This document shows, piece after piece, positions 11,956 through 23,368 of a DNA stretch of 64,000 nt. The notes under the pieces are model-generated. The model did no database searches and was not told the origin of the DNA. It saw only the letters and a list, made by a program, of their open reading frames with translations. This DNA comes from Scedosporium boydii (taxonomy: Eukaryota; Ascomycota; Sordariomycetes; Microascales; Microascaceae): assembly GCA_002221725.1 (NCBI GenBank), contig NJFT01000176.1:22335-86334 (forward strand), written 5' to 3'. Each line of letters opens with the position of its first letter. The stretch's first letter is position 1. The translations under genes were made by a program, and so were the position numbers.

Positions 11956-14133
11956 AGTGCCTTTCCGGGAACAGAGTATCTTCTCCTCGTTCAATTGTGA
12001 CGACAATGACAGCAGAAGCGAAACAGAACCTTGTGGGATCCGGCTTTTGCATACAAGTATTCACACTTATATAGCCATTGCCCACCGCATTCTTGGGAAG
12101 TGAGCGCAATCTGCGTCAGTATGTCTCGGTAGAGTGGTATTCTATCCTAATTCAGTCTCCCATTCATCCTCTCACACCAGAATACCTGGCATGCTTTTTA
12201 CTTTAGCCGGGGGAGAGAGGTACTCCAAAGAGCCTTCAATGCGAATGTCCGGAGAATCCACTCATCTCAATGGGAAATACGCTACTAGCATGTACACCGA
12301 TGACCATATTTACAGCCCATTGTAGCTGCAAAATTGCCACCCGGGAGGCATTGCCATTGGAGCGCAAGAGAAAGCGGGAATGTTTCCCAAGACGTCGCCT
12401 CACTTAGGCTGCAACGGCAACGGCTCGGCTAGAGGATCGGCTGTGAGTGGGAGTCTTAGCAGCAACGGGATACAACGATAAAGACATCTGAGTCTCCCTT
12501 TATGCTCTCGGGTGCCATTACAAAAAGCCGGGCAAGGAGCGAAACATTTCCTCCTCGAAACATGGGCGGAGGGCTATAGGAGTGGCGGTACTATTAACGA
12601 GAATTATTTCCTCCAATAGATATACCTTGGAATTATCTACTACCTCGATAAAAAGACGCTACATACCCTGTATATATATATCCGAGGTCCAAATTTATAT
12701 AACACCTGTGTGCTTTCTATTTGTGGGGGTTGGCGTGAATCAGGTAGGACCGGTTCCGCATTGTCAAGTTTGTGGAGCTGCGGTATTGATGATTAGACCC
12801 AACCATCTCTCTGGAATTGGGGCCAAATTTCTGGACCGTCCTCTATTTCCACGTTTAACCCGGTCCGTAAATTTGGGGAACTTTCGTTGGGAGAGAAGAG
12901 AGATATCAATATTTAGAGAGTTTAGACGAAACCCCCCCAACACCCCTTGCTTTTTTTTTTTTTCCCCGTCTTTCTAGCTCTTGGATTCCCGTTAACTGGC
13001 CCCCTGCCTGTTCCGGCAGTCGCGGGGCTTGATCACACGGCTCTTGGCCAAGGATCTCGCAGGTATTTACTGGATCTAGGTATATCCGTAGGCTCGGTGC
13101 CTTTGGTCTCCTCCGCCTTGAGCACGCCACTCTACCTAGCAGGGTTCCAGACGGCGTCACTACCTAGACGATAAAAAGTTGAAACACCCAAGAAGAGCCG
13201 ATCGAATAGAAGGATTGAATCTCATGACTGACTCGAGAATATGTCGTCTTAGGTTGGCAATGGCCTTGAGCGCAGGGTTCGCGTGCAGAACCGAGGCCTA
13301 CACGTCCTTGAGTGTTGATGCTTTCCTGTTTTATCGACCTAACTTTGTGTCACCAATAAATCTAGCACCGCCTCTACTAACAGCGTATGCTACGTAGACA
13401 TGGAAGGTCAACCCGTTGCATTCGCAAAAGTTATTAGATCCATGTTCTCTCGTTAATTGGGATGGCTCTATCGTAAGCCCATCAACGTCGACCGTCTAAG
13501 CACATCCTTCAGGAGGGGTCTTTGAAGTCAACCTTCATAAGTATCATTCACTCAAAACTGAGTACATACGACCATACCCACAGGAAAACTCGGAACCCCG
13601 TCCGCTCTTCCCTAGATAAGCCTGTGAGGGCCAGACTAGTAGTTGGGTCGGTGACGACCAGCGAATCCCTGGTGTTGCATGTAATCTTCCTTTTTGCCCT
13701 CGCTCCCTTTTTGATGGGGTTTCCGTACCGGCGAGGTTCCTGTGCCACGCGGAGAGGAAAGGCATCATCGGAGACTTTTACTTGAGGATAGCATGATTTC
13801 GCGGAGACTATTAGCACGATAGCACCTATACTATCCACCTCTAACCGCTGCTCGACGCTAAGAAGTCTGGTCTGATCAAACCCGCATATTACTGATTAAT
13901 AATCGACTTAGACCCAGGATGGAGAAGTCAACTTGATCCCCTCAACAGACTTTGCCCATAGATCTTTGGGAAGTCTCTGGTTATATGTTTAAGTGACCAG
14001 ACCGCATCGTTTAGGTACGTGCATATCCAATGAGGATTCCATGTATGAAGGTATTCTAACGTGGATCAAGCGATATAGAGAGCCCACTGTATAGATTTTG
14101 TTTCCCACTAATTCCACCTTCACTCCTTGCAAA
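11956..14133. other. Long intergenic region, no gene supported
   Basis: About 2.2 kb between divergent starts. It contains a 13-base T tract near 12951-12963, several short frames with no family resemblance and no splice structure that I could follow. I see no transposon ends. Confidence 0.45.
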
Positions 14134-15396
14134 ATGACTCTCTCCGCTCGAGCCGAGGATTGTACGAAGCGTAGCGGCACCGCTCTGATTTGGAAAATCT
14201 TTGGGAACTTATGGGATCCTGTCAGCAACCCATCGGGCTATGTCAGTCTCGGAGTTGCAGAGAATCTCCTCATGCATGAGTCCCTGCTGGCTCACATGCA
14301 CTCGAACATGTCCATTTCCAGCCAGGCGCTCACTTACGGAGATGGCGGAAAGCGCTTAAAGGCTGCCATGGCGCGTTTCTTGACGAAGAGACTTCTACCT
14401 GTCGAGCCTATCCAGCCAGCGCATATCACGATCACTAACGGCTGTAGCTCTGCGATCGAACACATGTCTTGGGCGTTCGCGAACCCTGGAGAAGGGTTCC
14501 TGCTGGGGCAGCCGTACTATGGAACTTTCAAGGACGACATTACCCTTCGGACTGGCGCCAAGCTCGTTCCTGTTGCTTTCAAGGGAACGGACCCTCTCTC
14601 TGCCGAAGCAGCGAAAAGATATGAAGCTGTTTTGCTCGAGTCTCAGGCCCACGGCGTTAAGATTGCCGGGCTTATTCTTTGCCACCCTCATAACCCCCTC
14701 GGCCGCTGTTATCCCCGGGAGGTCATCATTGACTTGATGAAGTTGTGTCAGAAGTATGATATCCACCTTATCAGCGACGAGATTTACGCCATGTCAGTCT
14801 GGTCGGATGCCCCTCCCGCAGTTCCATTTGAGTCAGCTCTATCTATCCCCCTTGATGGAGTCATGGATCCTTCGCGTCTCCACGTGTTATGGGGCATGTC
14901 GAAAGACTTTGGCGCCAATGGTATCCGAATGGGTGCCATAATCTCGCAGCATAATGAACCTCTTCACGGCGCTCTTGTCTCCGTTTCACTTTACAGCTCC
15001 GTATCATCTCTCTCGGAAGTGGCTACGGCGAACATCCTTGAAGATGACGAATTCGTGGAGTCGTACATTGCTACCAACCGCAAGAAGCTGGCTCACAACT
15101 ACGGAATCGCTCAGACTTGGGCTGACGAAAACAAAATCGAGTACGCAAAGGGCGTCAATGCGGCCTTCTTCCTGTGGGTTAATTTGGGGGCTTATTATCG
15201 TGCTAAGCACCCAGATAGAGAGGTTGGGAGTATGGACAAGGAACTCATGGACATTCTCCTCCGTAACATGGTCTTCCTTGCTTCTGGCAAAGTCTTCGGT
15301 TCAGAGGAGCCTGGCTGGTTTAGGATTGTGTTTTCTGTGAATGAGGACTACCTGAAAGAAGGTCTGAGGCGAGTCATTGCTGCATTGGATGAGTGA
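14134..15396 (+). CDS. ACC-synthase-like PLP aminotransferase (class I/II)
   Basis: A pyridoxal-phosphate enzyme of fold type I, about 420 residues in one exon. Visible features are the glycine-rich TYGDGGKRLKAA, the conserved ITNGCSSAIEH cofactor-phosphate region, HPHNPLGRCY, the ISDEIYAMSVW strand with the pyridine-binding Asp, and the Schiff-base lysine in WGMSKDFGANGIRMG. This is the 1-aminocyclopropane-1-carboxylate synthase-like branch. Fungal members include GliI-type C-S bond-forming or -cleaving enzymes of sulfur-containing metabolite clusters as well as stand-alone enzymes. No epipolythiodioxopiperazine genes lie nearby, so the substrate is unknown. The start was chosen at the first in-frame ATG, preceded by CAAA. 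Confidence 0.85.
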   Translation: MTLSARAEDCTKRSGTALIWKIFGNLWDPVSNPSGYVSLGVAENLLMHESLLAHMHSNMSISSQALTYGDGGKRLKAAMARFLTKRLLPVEPIQPAHITITNGCSSAIEHMSWAFANPGEGFLLGQPYYGTFKDDITLRTGAKLVPVAFKGTDPLSAEAAKRYEAVLLESQAHGVKIAGLILCHPHNPLGRCYPREVIIDLMKLCQKYDIHLISDEIYAMSVWSDAPPAVPFESALSIPLDGVMDPSRLHVLWGMSKDFGANGIRMGAIISQHNEPLHGALVSVSLYSSVSSLSEVATANILEDDEFVESYIATNRKKLAHNYGIAQTWADENKIEYAKGVNAAFFLWVNLGAYYRAKHPDREVGSMDKELMDILLRNMVFLASGKVFGSEEPGWFRIVFSVNEDYLKEGLRRVIAALDE

Positions 15397-16395
15397 GGGC
15401 ATTTTCCTGTATTAGATATAGCACAGCATATTATGGGGTGTTTATCCATACCAGCCTCGTAAACGAACTTGATGTCACCCGGCACTTTTTCTTCCCGCCA
15501 CCATGGCGCTAAAGAAACGCATCGTAGTCCTCTCAGATTTCTCGAGACTATCTCCGGCCCAACCCAGATATCCGCCGTCGTCTCCCTCCTATCTAGTAGT
15601 GTATTCGTGAGCTTGTTTTCCTAACACTACATAGACCATGACCAAACAAACGAAAACTCTATGATAGTGATGCTATAGTTTCTGAAGATATTGACCCTGG
15701 GAGACCTTTTTTGGGTGGATATTGGAGTGGTGAAAAAGGCGTTCACTCTGTGGTCTTCCTAATGGCGGCTGTAACACTCAATCTACTTACAACTGGATCA
15801 AACGACTACGAAAAGATATTCCAAGCGCCGTAGCCAGCGCCTCTTGACTATGGGTAGTCTTATATAGTCACATATTGATGCCTTTACGGTAACTTGGGCC
15901 GAATTTGGAAAGCTGAATAATCTCGACTTTCCGTCCTGCGCCGTCTGGCATCCCCTTTACTCCCCGAGCTCCTTACAACAACCTACTTCAATCACTAAAG
16001 CGACGGCGTATCTTAGCTCTGGCCGGCCCGCCCATCAACACAACCTCGCCCGCACTCACCTCTGAGGATTCTTACCCCATCACCCAACTAATCGTGGCAG
16101 GAGGAATAGTTCGTGACCAGGTCGAAATGCCACGAAACTGGGTTTAAGGCTTAGCCGGTTGTCTTTGTTACTCTTTTGACGGGTATTCTAAACCTTAGAA
16201 ATAGTATATATACTTGGGTCTGCTAAAGTTAAACGGATGAATGTGCCCGCATAGGCCTGTCTAGACATAATTAACATGAAAATGCTCCGGAGAATACCTG
16301 GCTTGGGATAAAATATTGGGATCGACGACCTGAACTTCCTTTTTTAACTCCACCAGCTTAAGAGGGTGCTCGGAGTTGGCTTCGGCGTGAGTGGG
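15397..16395. other. Intergenic, no gene supported
   Basis: About 1 kb between convergent genes. I found no frame longer than about 60 codons and no RNA gene or repeat. Confidence 0.45.
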
Positions 16396-18103
16396 TCAGA
16401 TGTCTTCAATTCCATGGCGCTTTGCGTACTTACGGACTTGGTGTGAGACTATTACACCCCTAAGCTCCAGAGTGGTGGCGATTGCTAGTAGGCTAAGACA
16501 TAATACCGGCTCATAGACCGACGCAAGGGCCCAGCCTAAATTAAGTGCCAAGGCAGACATGAGGGTCACGTGGAGATATATCCACGACGTCCACACTTCC
16601 TCGAAATCCTCGCCAGGTAGCGTGAGATCGCGAACCCTGCCTTCATCGCGGGGCGTCTGAGAGAGCTCCTCCGATTCTCGGCCGGACTCGTTACCACGCT
16701 CGGTGTTTTGTAGCTCGATTTCCTCGGTGTTATGATGTGACCCGATTCTATCATCGCTACTTGCTGCGAGCCCCCCATCTGCAGCCTCTGACGTCCTGGC
16801 CGTGGCGGTGTAGGGAATCTTTTTTCGATAGTCTTGAAGCATCCAATGGTGTAGCGTTAGCATTTTGCGTGCGCGGGATGATGGAATGGACACACGCTTG
16901 GGGTTTCCCACCTGCAATGTTTTGAATAGCCGAGATAAATGGAAGAATGAGTAGCACCAAAGGGACTACTTGGCCAAACCCCATCTCATTCGCATTCCCA
17001 GACATACCGAAGTTGTCATTCCGTACCATGAAGACCGAGGTGATTCCGTACACGTTTGCCATCAGAATCCAGGTCAGCCTCTGTGCAAAGGAATCGCGGC
17101 TTTCCAGAAATGCAAAGCGCTCGACAAATAAAAAGTATTTGATCCCTCTTGTCTTAATACCCCCCAGCTCGGCCTTTCGCGCCATAAGAACTCTCCAGCG
17201 GCGGCCACGCGCTCTCCGCAGGTGGATGGAAAAGTAAGTATCCTCCTCCATGATATCGGATGGCGAAGCTTTCCCTTTCTTCCGGCGGTAATATAAAAGA
17301 CGCACGACACTGAAAGTGCTATATGCGACAGAGATGGGAACTACAGCAGCAAACACAAAGTCGAGCCAGTACCACGCTGATGCGTCTTTGCTTTGGTGCC
17401 AGGTGCCCACCGCACACTTGAAGAAAACGTTGTCCTGCCATCCACGGGAGAGTTGAAATATGAGAAAGACAATGAGAAACACTGATCCCAATCCAGTGAG
17501 AAACACTCTGCAGGCTTTAGAGAAGCTCTGTTTCTGGAGATGCTGAACAAGGAGTGGAAATGTTCCAAGGTGTACTGTCGACGCGAGGAGGCTGAGTGCG
17601 ATAATGACGTCGACCGAGTAAACTGTGATAGATTGGTGCTGAACGGCTGCTGAAATGAGTATCGATATTTGGGAAACCATTATTTGATCGCCAACGGCCA
17701 ATAGGAAAGAGGTGAAGTTATCAACCCGGTCTTTCCGATTGTCCTTGCCAGTTGTCCTGGACAATTCGCGAGAGGTGATCCTCTTTCGCAGCCAGATGAA
17801 CGGTCGACGGAGCATCTTGATCAGCAAGTCATCAACGATGTCATTTGTGAGAGCATCTGGCGTCGAATATGTCAAGTAAGCCAGGAGGAGTGTGAAGAAT
17901 GCCGTGGCTGACGTGAAGACGAAGCCGCTCAACACCTACGGGAATTAGCCTCATCGCCCGGCTCAACTGATGCTCCTTCTTTGGAGAAAGAGTTGTTTTA
18001 GGGAAAGGTGTCCTACCCCTGGGCCTGTGATATCTGCATCAAATTCAACATTGCCGCTGTTGGCAAGCGCCTGCTGAGCCTCATAAGTGCAGTCCATGGA
18101 CAT
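16396..18103 (-). CDS. Fungal multipass integral membrane protein, unknown function
   Basis: Three exons, 18103-18017, 17935-16912 and 16832-16396, give about 515 residues. A short Cys-containing N-terminus (DCTYEAQQAL) leads into DADITGPGV and then VLSGFVFTSATAFFTLLLAYL, the first of about seven hydrophobic helices. The C-terminal exon holds an acidic, Ser-rich linker (residues ~390-450) and two final helices. The second intron has an exact TGCTAAC branch point and removes sequence that would otherwise end the protein early with a non-membrane tail. This looks like a lineage-specific ascomycete membrane family that I cannot name. A hydrophobic stretch upstream in frame (to 18166) has no ATG, so it is left out unless another exon exists. 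Confidence 0.7.
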
Positions 18104-18900
18104 ATGATTAGAAATTGAAGTTACAGGCTCAATTAAAGCAATAAGACAAAGAATCCACAAGGTCAATGATAGTCTGCAAATGGTAATTAGGTGAGAATTT
18201 CCTTATTACAGACACGAGGGCAGAGAACCTAATTTATGGGCGAGGACTGTGAGTCTGTGGCAAGGCTCGGCTATCACATTATTGAATTTTCTTTCCCAGG
18301 CCTGGTCGTGCGTCATGTCGCCAGCTTGCTTTTGGCGCATGGAAATGCAGCTTTCTAGGACCGCCAAGACTAACGAGTTTGATCTCAGCCAATCAATATC
18401 GGAAAATAACACAGTTACCGGTCAATAATGTCGGCGAAAGGCATGTTGAAGTGTAGGGAACCTCGATGAGGCGCGTTCCCGTTCAGCTGCTGCCCCAGAA
18501 TGGGTAGAGGAACACAATATGGGCAATGGACCCAGCTGGCGTCAAAATGGCTACCAAACTAGGATCAAGCAGCCCCAGGCGTGAAGTTTTCAACAGTGTC
18601 AGAAGTACGTTTGAATTCCGCGATAACAATTCTTTTCTTCTTTTCTTTTAGTAGTCAATGCACAACCCTTCCCCCCCCCCTCTTTCCACCCCACAAATTC
18701 CCAGTCCGATTGCGACCATATGACTGACGTTGTGAGTTCTGGCCAGGGTACATTGAATATGTAAACACGTTTTTACACCACGTTCGACAGGGCGACGGAA
18801 GACTCTTTTATAACAAGGACAATTTCCATCTCCATTGCACAGCACTTTCCTGAGTCTACATCAAGCGACCGACCCAGCACTTAACTTCCAGGCCAACGAG
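18104..18900. other. Intergenic, no gene supported
   Basis: About 800 bases including a run of Cs at 18671-18680. A minus-strand 68-codon frame at 18412-18206 could not be joined in phase to the neighbouring membrane protein gene. Confidence 0.4.
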
Positions 18901-19790
18901 ATGCAGGACCAGGACAGCAACACAATCTTAGTCCAAGACATACCAGTCTACCAGAAGGAACTTGCCAAAGACCCAGATAACCGAGTATTTTGGTCTGGTG
19001 AGCTCACAGACCAGAATGGCTACTACTTCACAGAGCTCGGCACTAATTTGTGCAATAATGATGAATACCTCAGCAGCACCACAGATCTCCACACACTTAA
19101 ACCAGATGCAGATGGCCAAGCGCAAAGTGGTAGCACCAAAATCAACATCATTCTTTACCTATCCAGTTTCGATAAGACTGAAAGGGCAGCTAGTTATAGG
19201 GAAGCAAATAACCACTTAGCTAAAGGTGTAAACTTTAAAGAAGCTATTCCTAGGAGCGCAACTTTTCTTTATGAGATCTTTCACACCCTCAATAGAGGAA
19301 ACTTCCTAGACAGGAACCAGGAGAAATGTAGGTAGACCCTGGACTAAAAAAACTATAGTTATGCTTTCACATATTTAACCACTATACTAACTAACTCAGA
19401 ATTTAGTAGATATGCTTTCCAAATATATTAATCTTGCCAATAAAAACCCTGCAAACACACAATTAAACCCTGAGAACTACATCTTCTTCATTGCCCACAT
19501 GTATCATTTATTTAGTAATGATGAGGGTGAGGATCTGATATCTATACTAACAAACTAGGATTTCCACATTACTAAGTCTTTAGGTAGAGGGTATTTAACA
19601 GTATTCCAGGGAGTGGAATTAGAGGAGACTAGGAGGGTATTTGCTTCAGTACTTGTACTAGAGCAAGAATAATATAGGATACAATTTATTAGCATATTAA
19701 CATCTCCAAGCTGTAAATATCTATCCTGTCCTTTACATCTAATATATACATTTAAAAATATAAACTACTATCCTCTTTAAAAGTCAGGCT
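18901..19790 (+). pseudogene. Decayed orphan gene with Gln-compatible stops
   Basis: A frame of about 145 codons from the ATG at 18901 is followed by a plausible intron (donor GTAGGT near 19329, acceptor ATTTAG near 19388) and a second AT-rich coding-like stretch. That stretch contains EGEDLISILTN, then TAG, then DFHITKSLGRGYLTVFQG, and later GAA-TAA-TAT. Both stops could be CAG or CAA changed to TAG or TAA. I do not recognise the protein. Base composition turns strongly AT-rich after 19340, unlike neighbouring genes. It is probably a degenerated gene in RIP-affected DNA, although a short intact product ending near 19335 cannot be excluded. Confidence 0.5.
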
Positions 19791-20021
19791 ACTGATTTCC
19801 TACATCATCTTACCTGCTTCTCAAAGCCTTATATACTACCTACAAAATTCCTCTTTTTCTCTTTTAAACTCTAGTTCCTCTAGAGAAGGCTCGACAGGGA
19901 CAACTTCATAAGGCAGCAATCAGTAAATATCCCAGCACTCCTGTACCCAGGCTATGACCAGCAGCATGACCTACACTATAGCTTAATTCCAACGCTCCCT
20001 CCCGTTAGGGTCCACCACTAA

Positions 20022-20456
20022 TGTTACAATCCTAACGCTTCAGGGTTTCGGCTGATCAATGGAATAGGAAGGTGCTGAGGTAGCAGGTGCCTGTTTAAAG
20101 ATAAGTGAGGCAGTCGAGCAGTATTCACAATGATAGATGCTGAGAGTGCGTATACAAGTGTAGGGTGTAGTTGTTACTTGTATTGACTACTGAAGAGTCT
20201 GGAAGATAACTAGACTAGTGGGAAACATCGTAGCTTTATAAAGACATCTCTCCCATCCATCTTCAGTACGCGATCGCCTCCCAGGCGTTCGCCCGATCGT
20301 CCTTCCAACGATCGCCTGGTCGCATTTCCTTCGTGCGGTCGGTCGCTTCAAGTGCGTCCGCCCAGTCGCTTTCCCAAAGAGCGACCACGTGACCTTGTTC
20401 TGATCCTGCCGTTTCTCACCGCCCTGGGTGGCCCAAATCACGGCCAGGTCGTGACA
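20022..20456. repeat. Solo LTR of a retrotransposon, 435 bp
   Basis: The element begins TGTTACAATCC and ends CGTGACA, giving TG...CA termini whose tips are near inverted complements (TGTTAC versus TGTCAC). It is bracketed by the identical 5-bp direct repeat ACTAA at 20017-20021 and 20457-20461, as expected for a target-site duplication by a Ty1/Copia- or Gypsy-type integrase. No internal gag-pol is present, so this is a solo LTR left by recombination. The 3' half holds a GC-rich patch with repeated GATCG (20260-20350). Confidence 0.65.
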
Positions 20457-20548
20457 ACTAATGCCACTTCTTTCTCTAGAGTGCCGCCCCACTTGCATAG
20501 CCATAGGTGAAATTGACAAATGATTATCCGACCGCCCTCTCTATTGTT

Positions 20549-21290
20549 CTACTCCTCAAGCTTCCCAAACTTCTTCTCCACCCAGCTGTCTTCGGAAAGC
20601 ACATGGAACCACGCAGCTGAAAATGTATGCCGGGTGCAGCCGTTGAATGTTAAGGATTCGTAGCCACAGGGCATAAATGAGTAGAAATTCTTTTCAAAAT
20701 GATCCTCCCACAGGCTGCCCACACTGCCAACTTTACCCAGGACTAGAAAGGCGGTCAAGGTCACACAGTCTTCTACATCTAGCATCATAATAGTAAGGGG
20801 GTTAAGTAAGAGGAAGCATAGCAATGCAGTTAACAACGACAAAGAGGCTTCACTCAAAGTCATCTTCTCTAGTCCTAAGCCAGAATTGACAGAGACTTGC
20901 AAGTTGCTGTATTCGGGAAGGTTCTGTAGGAACTCAATGCAGGCAGGAGAAGACTGGAAGTTCTCCAGGTCATCCCGAGTATACCATTCTGTATAAGTTG
21001 TGTACACTAAGGTTAGTCACAAATATTCAACCCTTTATAATAATTTTCTAATAGAAATAGTATTTACCAATGATGTAGGCAGCCTGTTCGGGGTTGTCGA
21101 CCATTCTTCCTAGCCATTTCCGCTCACAACCTGGCACACCCATAAGTGGACCATGATGGATATTAACGTGGTCTGGGGTCTGGTCTATGGACCACGTCGG
21201 CAACTGTTCCCGCGGCAGGTGGAAGCGTGTCCAAGTTAATACTGGTGGCACAAAGGGCTTCCTCGATGTTTTTTTTTTCGTACGAGCCAT
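20549..21290 (-). CDS. Orphan two-exon protein with ABM-like ferredoxin segment
   Basis: Two exons, 21290-21068 and 21006-20549, join in phase 1 to about 226 residues. The N-terminus is Lys-rich (ARTKKKTSRKPF). The middle segment TEWYTRDDLENFQSSPACIEFLQNLPEY resembles the alpha/beta stretch of dimeric antibiotic-biosynthesis-monooxygenase-like (ABM) proteins of ascomycetes. No catalytic residue can be assigned. The gene lies 93 bases from a solo LTR and is divergent from the SDR reductase gene. An in-frame upstream Met at 21338 would add a hydrophobic leader, but I prefer the downstream ATG. Function is unknown. Confidence 0.55.
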
Positions 21291-22106
21291 GATGAGAAGG
21301 CAAATAAGAAGTGGTCGAAAGTGAAAGGCAGACTGCAAGTGGATGCCCTATTTCAAGCTACCAGCTGACCATTTAACAAGAGCATTGCGAGCGGTGCGCG
21401 GCATTATCAATATTATCAATACGAAATATACCCGTCTGTTTCTCCCGGAGTGTTCCCGCCTTGGGGGGGGGGGGGGGGGGGGGGGAGGACCACTACTGGA
21501 TAGAAAATGCATAGTCAAATCCACCTGATGGACTCACCGATGATTGGTAAATGAATTAACATGACGCCGCGGCATACAAAGTAGGAATAGCATTGATTTC
21601 ATACGAGAGGCTAACTCAGACAGCCACTCTACAGTAGTCGTCAGGATTGTGCGGCGAAAACATTGGATGTGTAAGAGGCCGTTATCTCCCTACAGTCCGC
21701 ACGGCATCGGGCAATTCGGAATTGCTTGACCGGATCGGGACTAACACGCAACGAGCTACCGAGGTGGTATTGGTTTACTCTCCTGGAAATTAGGCTCGTT
21801 CCATGCCGACCATCAGTGATGTCGCTATCTCCAATGGAGCAGACTAAGACCGGCCTAAATCCGACAGAAGAAGAGGTCAAGCTCTTAATGCCAAACACCG
21901 GGACTGAAGGCGAACTGCCGATAACATGACTCAATCCGTTACATAAATTGCGCAACTGCCTCCGCACATATTTCAAGAGCCCATGCAGCCTGTCATCGAG
22001 TCGTCGTAAACACAGAAAAGACTCTCTTGGATAACTGAGATCAAGGACTCAATCATTCTATTCATCAGCTGAAAGAGCACCCAGAGTAACGGCTAATACT
22101 TCAAAA
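21291..22106. promoter_or_regulatory. Divergent intergenic region with a 23-G tract
   Basis: About 815 bases between divergent starts. It contains an uninterrupted run of 23 G at 21463-21485 followed by AGG. Two opposing frames of about 110 and 67 codons overlap at 21641-21976, but neither has a recognisable product. Confidence 0.4.
21463..21485. repeat. Poly-G tract, 23 bases
   Basis: An uninterrupted G run in the divergent region between the ABM-like and SDR genes. Confidence 0.85.
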
Positions 22107-23368
22107 ATGAGTAAAGTTCTTCTAACAGGTAATACACCCTACTAAACTGTACAAAATCTGAAACGGCGAGTTGACAATCATCAGGGGGCAGCGGCTTCAT
22201 TGCCGCCCACGTGCTGAACACTCTTTTGGAGCGCGGGTAAGACGGGGCCAGGGGTCAATACCACTCATACTTAAGTGGCAAGATGCTAAGCTCCTGCTAG
22301 ATACACCGTCGTCACCACCGTCCGATCAAAGGCCAAAGGTGATCAGATCCTCGCGGCACACAGCGACACTCCTCAGGGAAAGCTGTCCTACGTTGTCGTG
22401 AGCGACATTGCTCAAGAGGGTGCTTTTGACGCTGTAAGCTGTCCTTCCCTCCACCCTCATGCAACGGAAGCTCGGAAGAGGTAGAGCTGACTTGGTATAT
22501 ACTACGACAACAGGCTGTTCAATCGGAACCTCCATTTGACTACGTCATCCACACAGCCTCACCGTTTTATCATACTTTCGATGACCCCGTCAAAGATATC
22601 CTGGACCCCGCCATCATCGGCACCACTGGCATACTGCGGGCGATCAAGAAGTTCGCCCCTAACGTCAAGCGCGTAGTCGTGACATCGTCCTTTGCAGCTA
22701 TTGTAAATCAGACAGCCCATCCCAAGGTTTATGACGAGACTTCGTGGAACCAGTTGACTAAGGAAGAAGCGGTGGCCGACCGCTCCCAAACTTACCGCGC
22801 TAGCAAGGTGAGAACCCGTGTGCAAATGAGAACTAGGGACTTGCCTAACTGACGACGTTAGAAACTTGCCGAGAGGGCGGCGTGGGACTTTATCGTGAAA
22901 GAAAAGCCCAACTTTGACCTGGTCACTATAAACCCGCCTCTCGTATTCGGCCCCATAGCTCACCACCTTGAGAGCCTCGACAAGCTCAACACCTCGAATC
23001 TGAGAGTCAGGGACTTCGTCCAAGGGAAGATTACGAGCAATGAGCTACCTCCAACCGGCTTATTTCTGTGGGTCGACGTGCGTGATCTTGCACTAGCACA
23101 TGTGAGGGCTCTTGAGGTTGATAAGGCTGGCGGCAAGCGCTTCTTTGTCACCGCTGGTCACTTCTCGAACAAGGCGGTGGTGGATGCGATCCGGGGGACC
23201 CATCCGGAACTGGCCTCCAAGCTCCCCGGTGCTCCGATTGACGATTTCCCGGCGGACGTCTATGGATATGATAACTCTAGGGCAAGGGAGCTGTTGGGGA
23301 TCCAATTTCGTTCGCTTCAATCGTCCATCGGCGATACGACGACCTCGATTCTCGAGCATGGTGCATAG
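22107..23368 (+). CDS. NAD(P)-dependent extended SDR (dihydroflavonol reductase-like)
   Basis: Five exons, 22107-22128, 22185-22236, 22301-22433, 22514-22807 and 22862-23368, give 335 residues with every junction in phase. The N-terminus is the Rossmann motif VLLTGGSGFIAAHV, split by intron 1 within the glycine motif. The catalytic Tyr-Lys pair is YRASK, lying across intron 4. The conserved INPPLVFGP and VDVRDLALAHV strands follow. The family reduces aldehydes or ketones (methylglyoxal reductase Gre2, dihydroflavonol reductase); the substrate here is unknown. Confidence 0.9.

Noticed and set aside
18206..18412. Possible upstream exon of the multipass membrane protein
   Set aside because: No donor/acceptor pair joins it in phase; the one tried introduces a stop at once.
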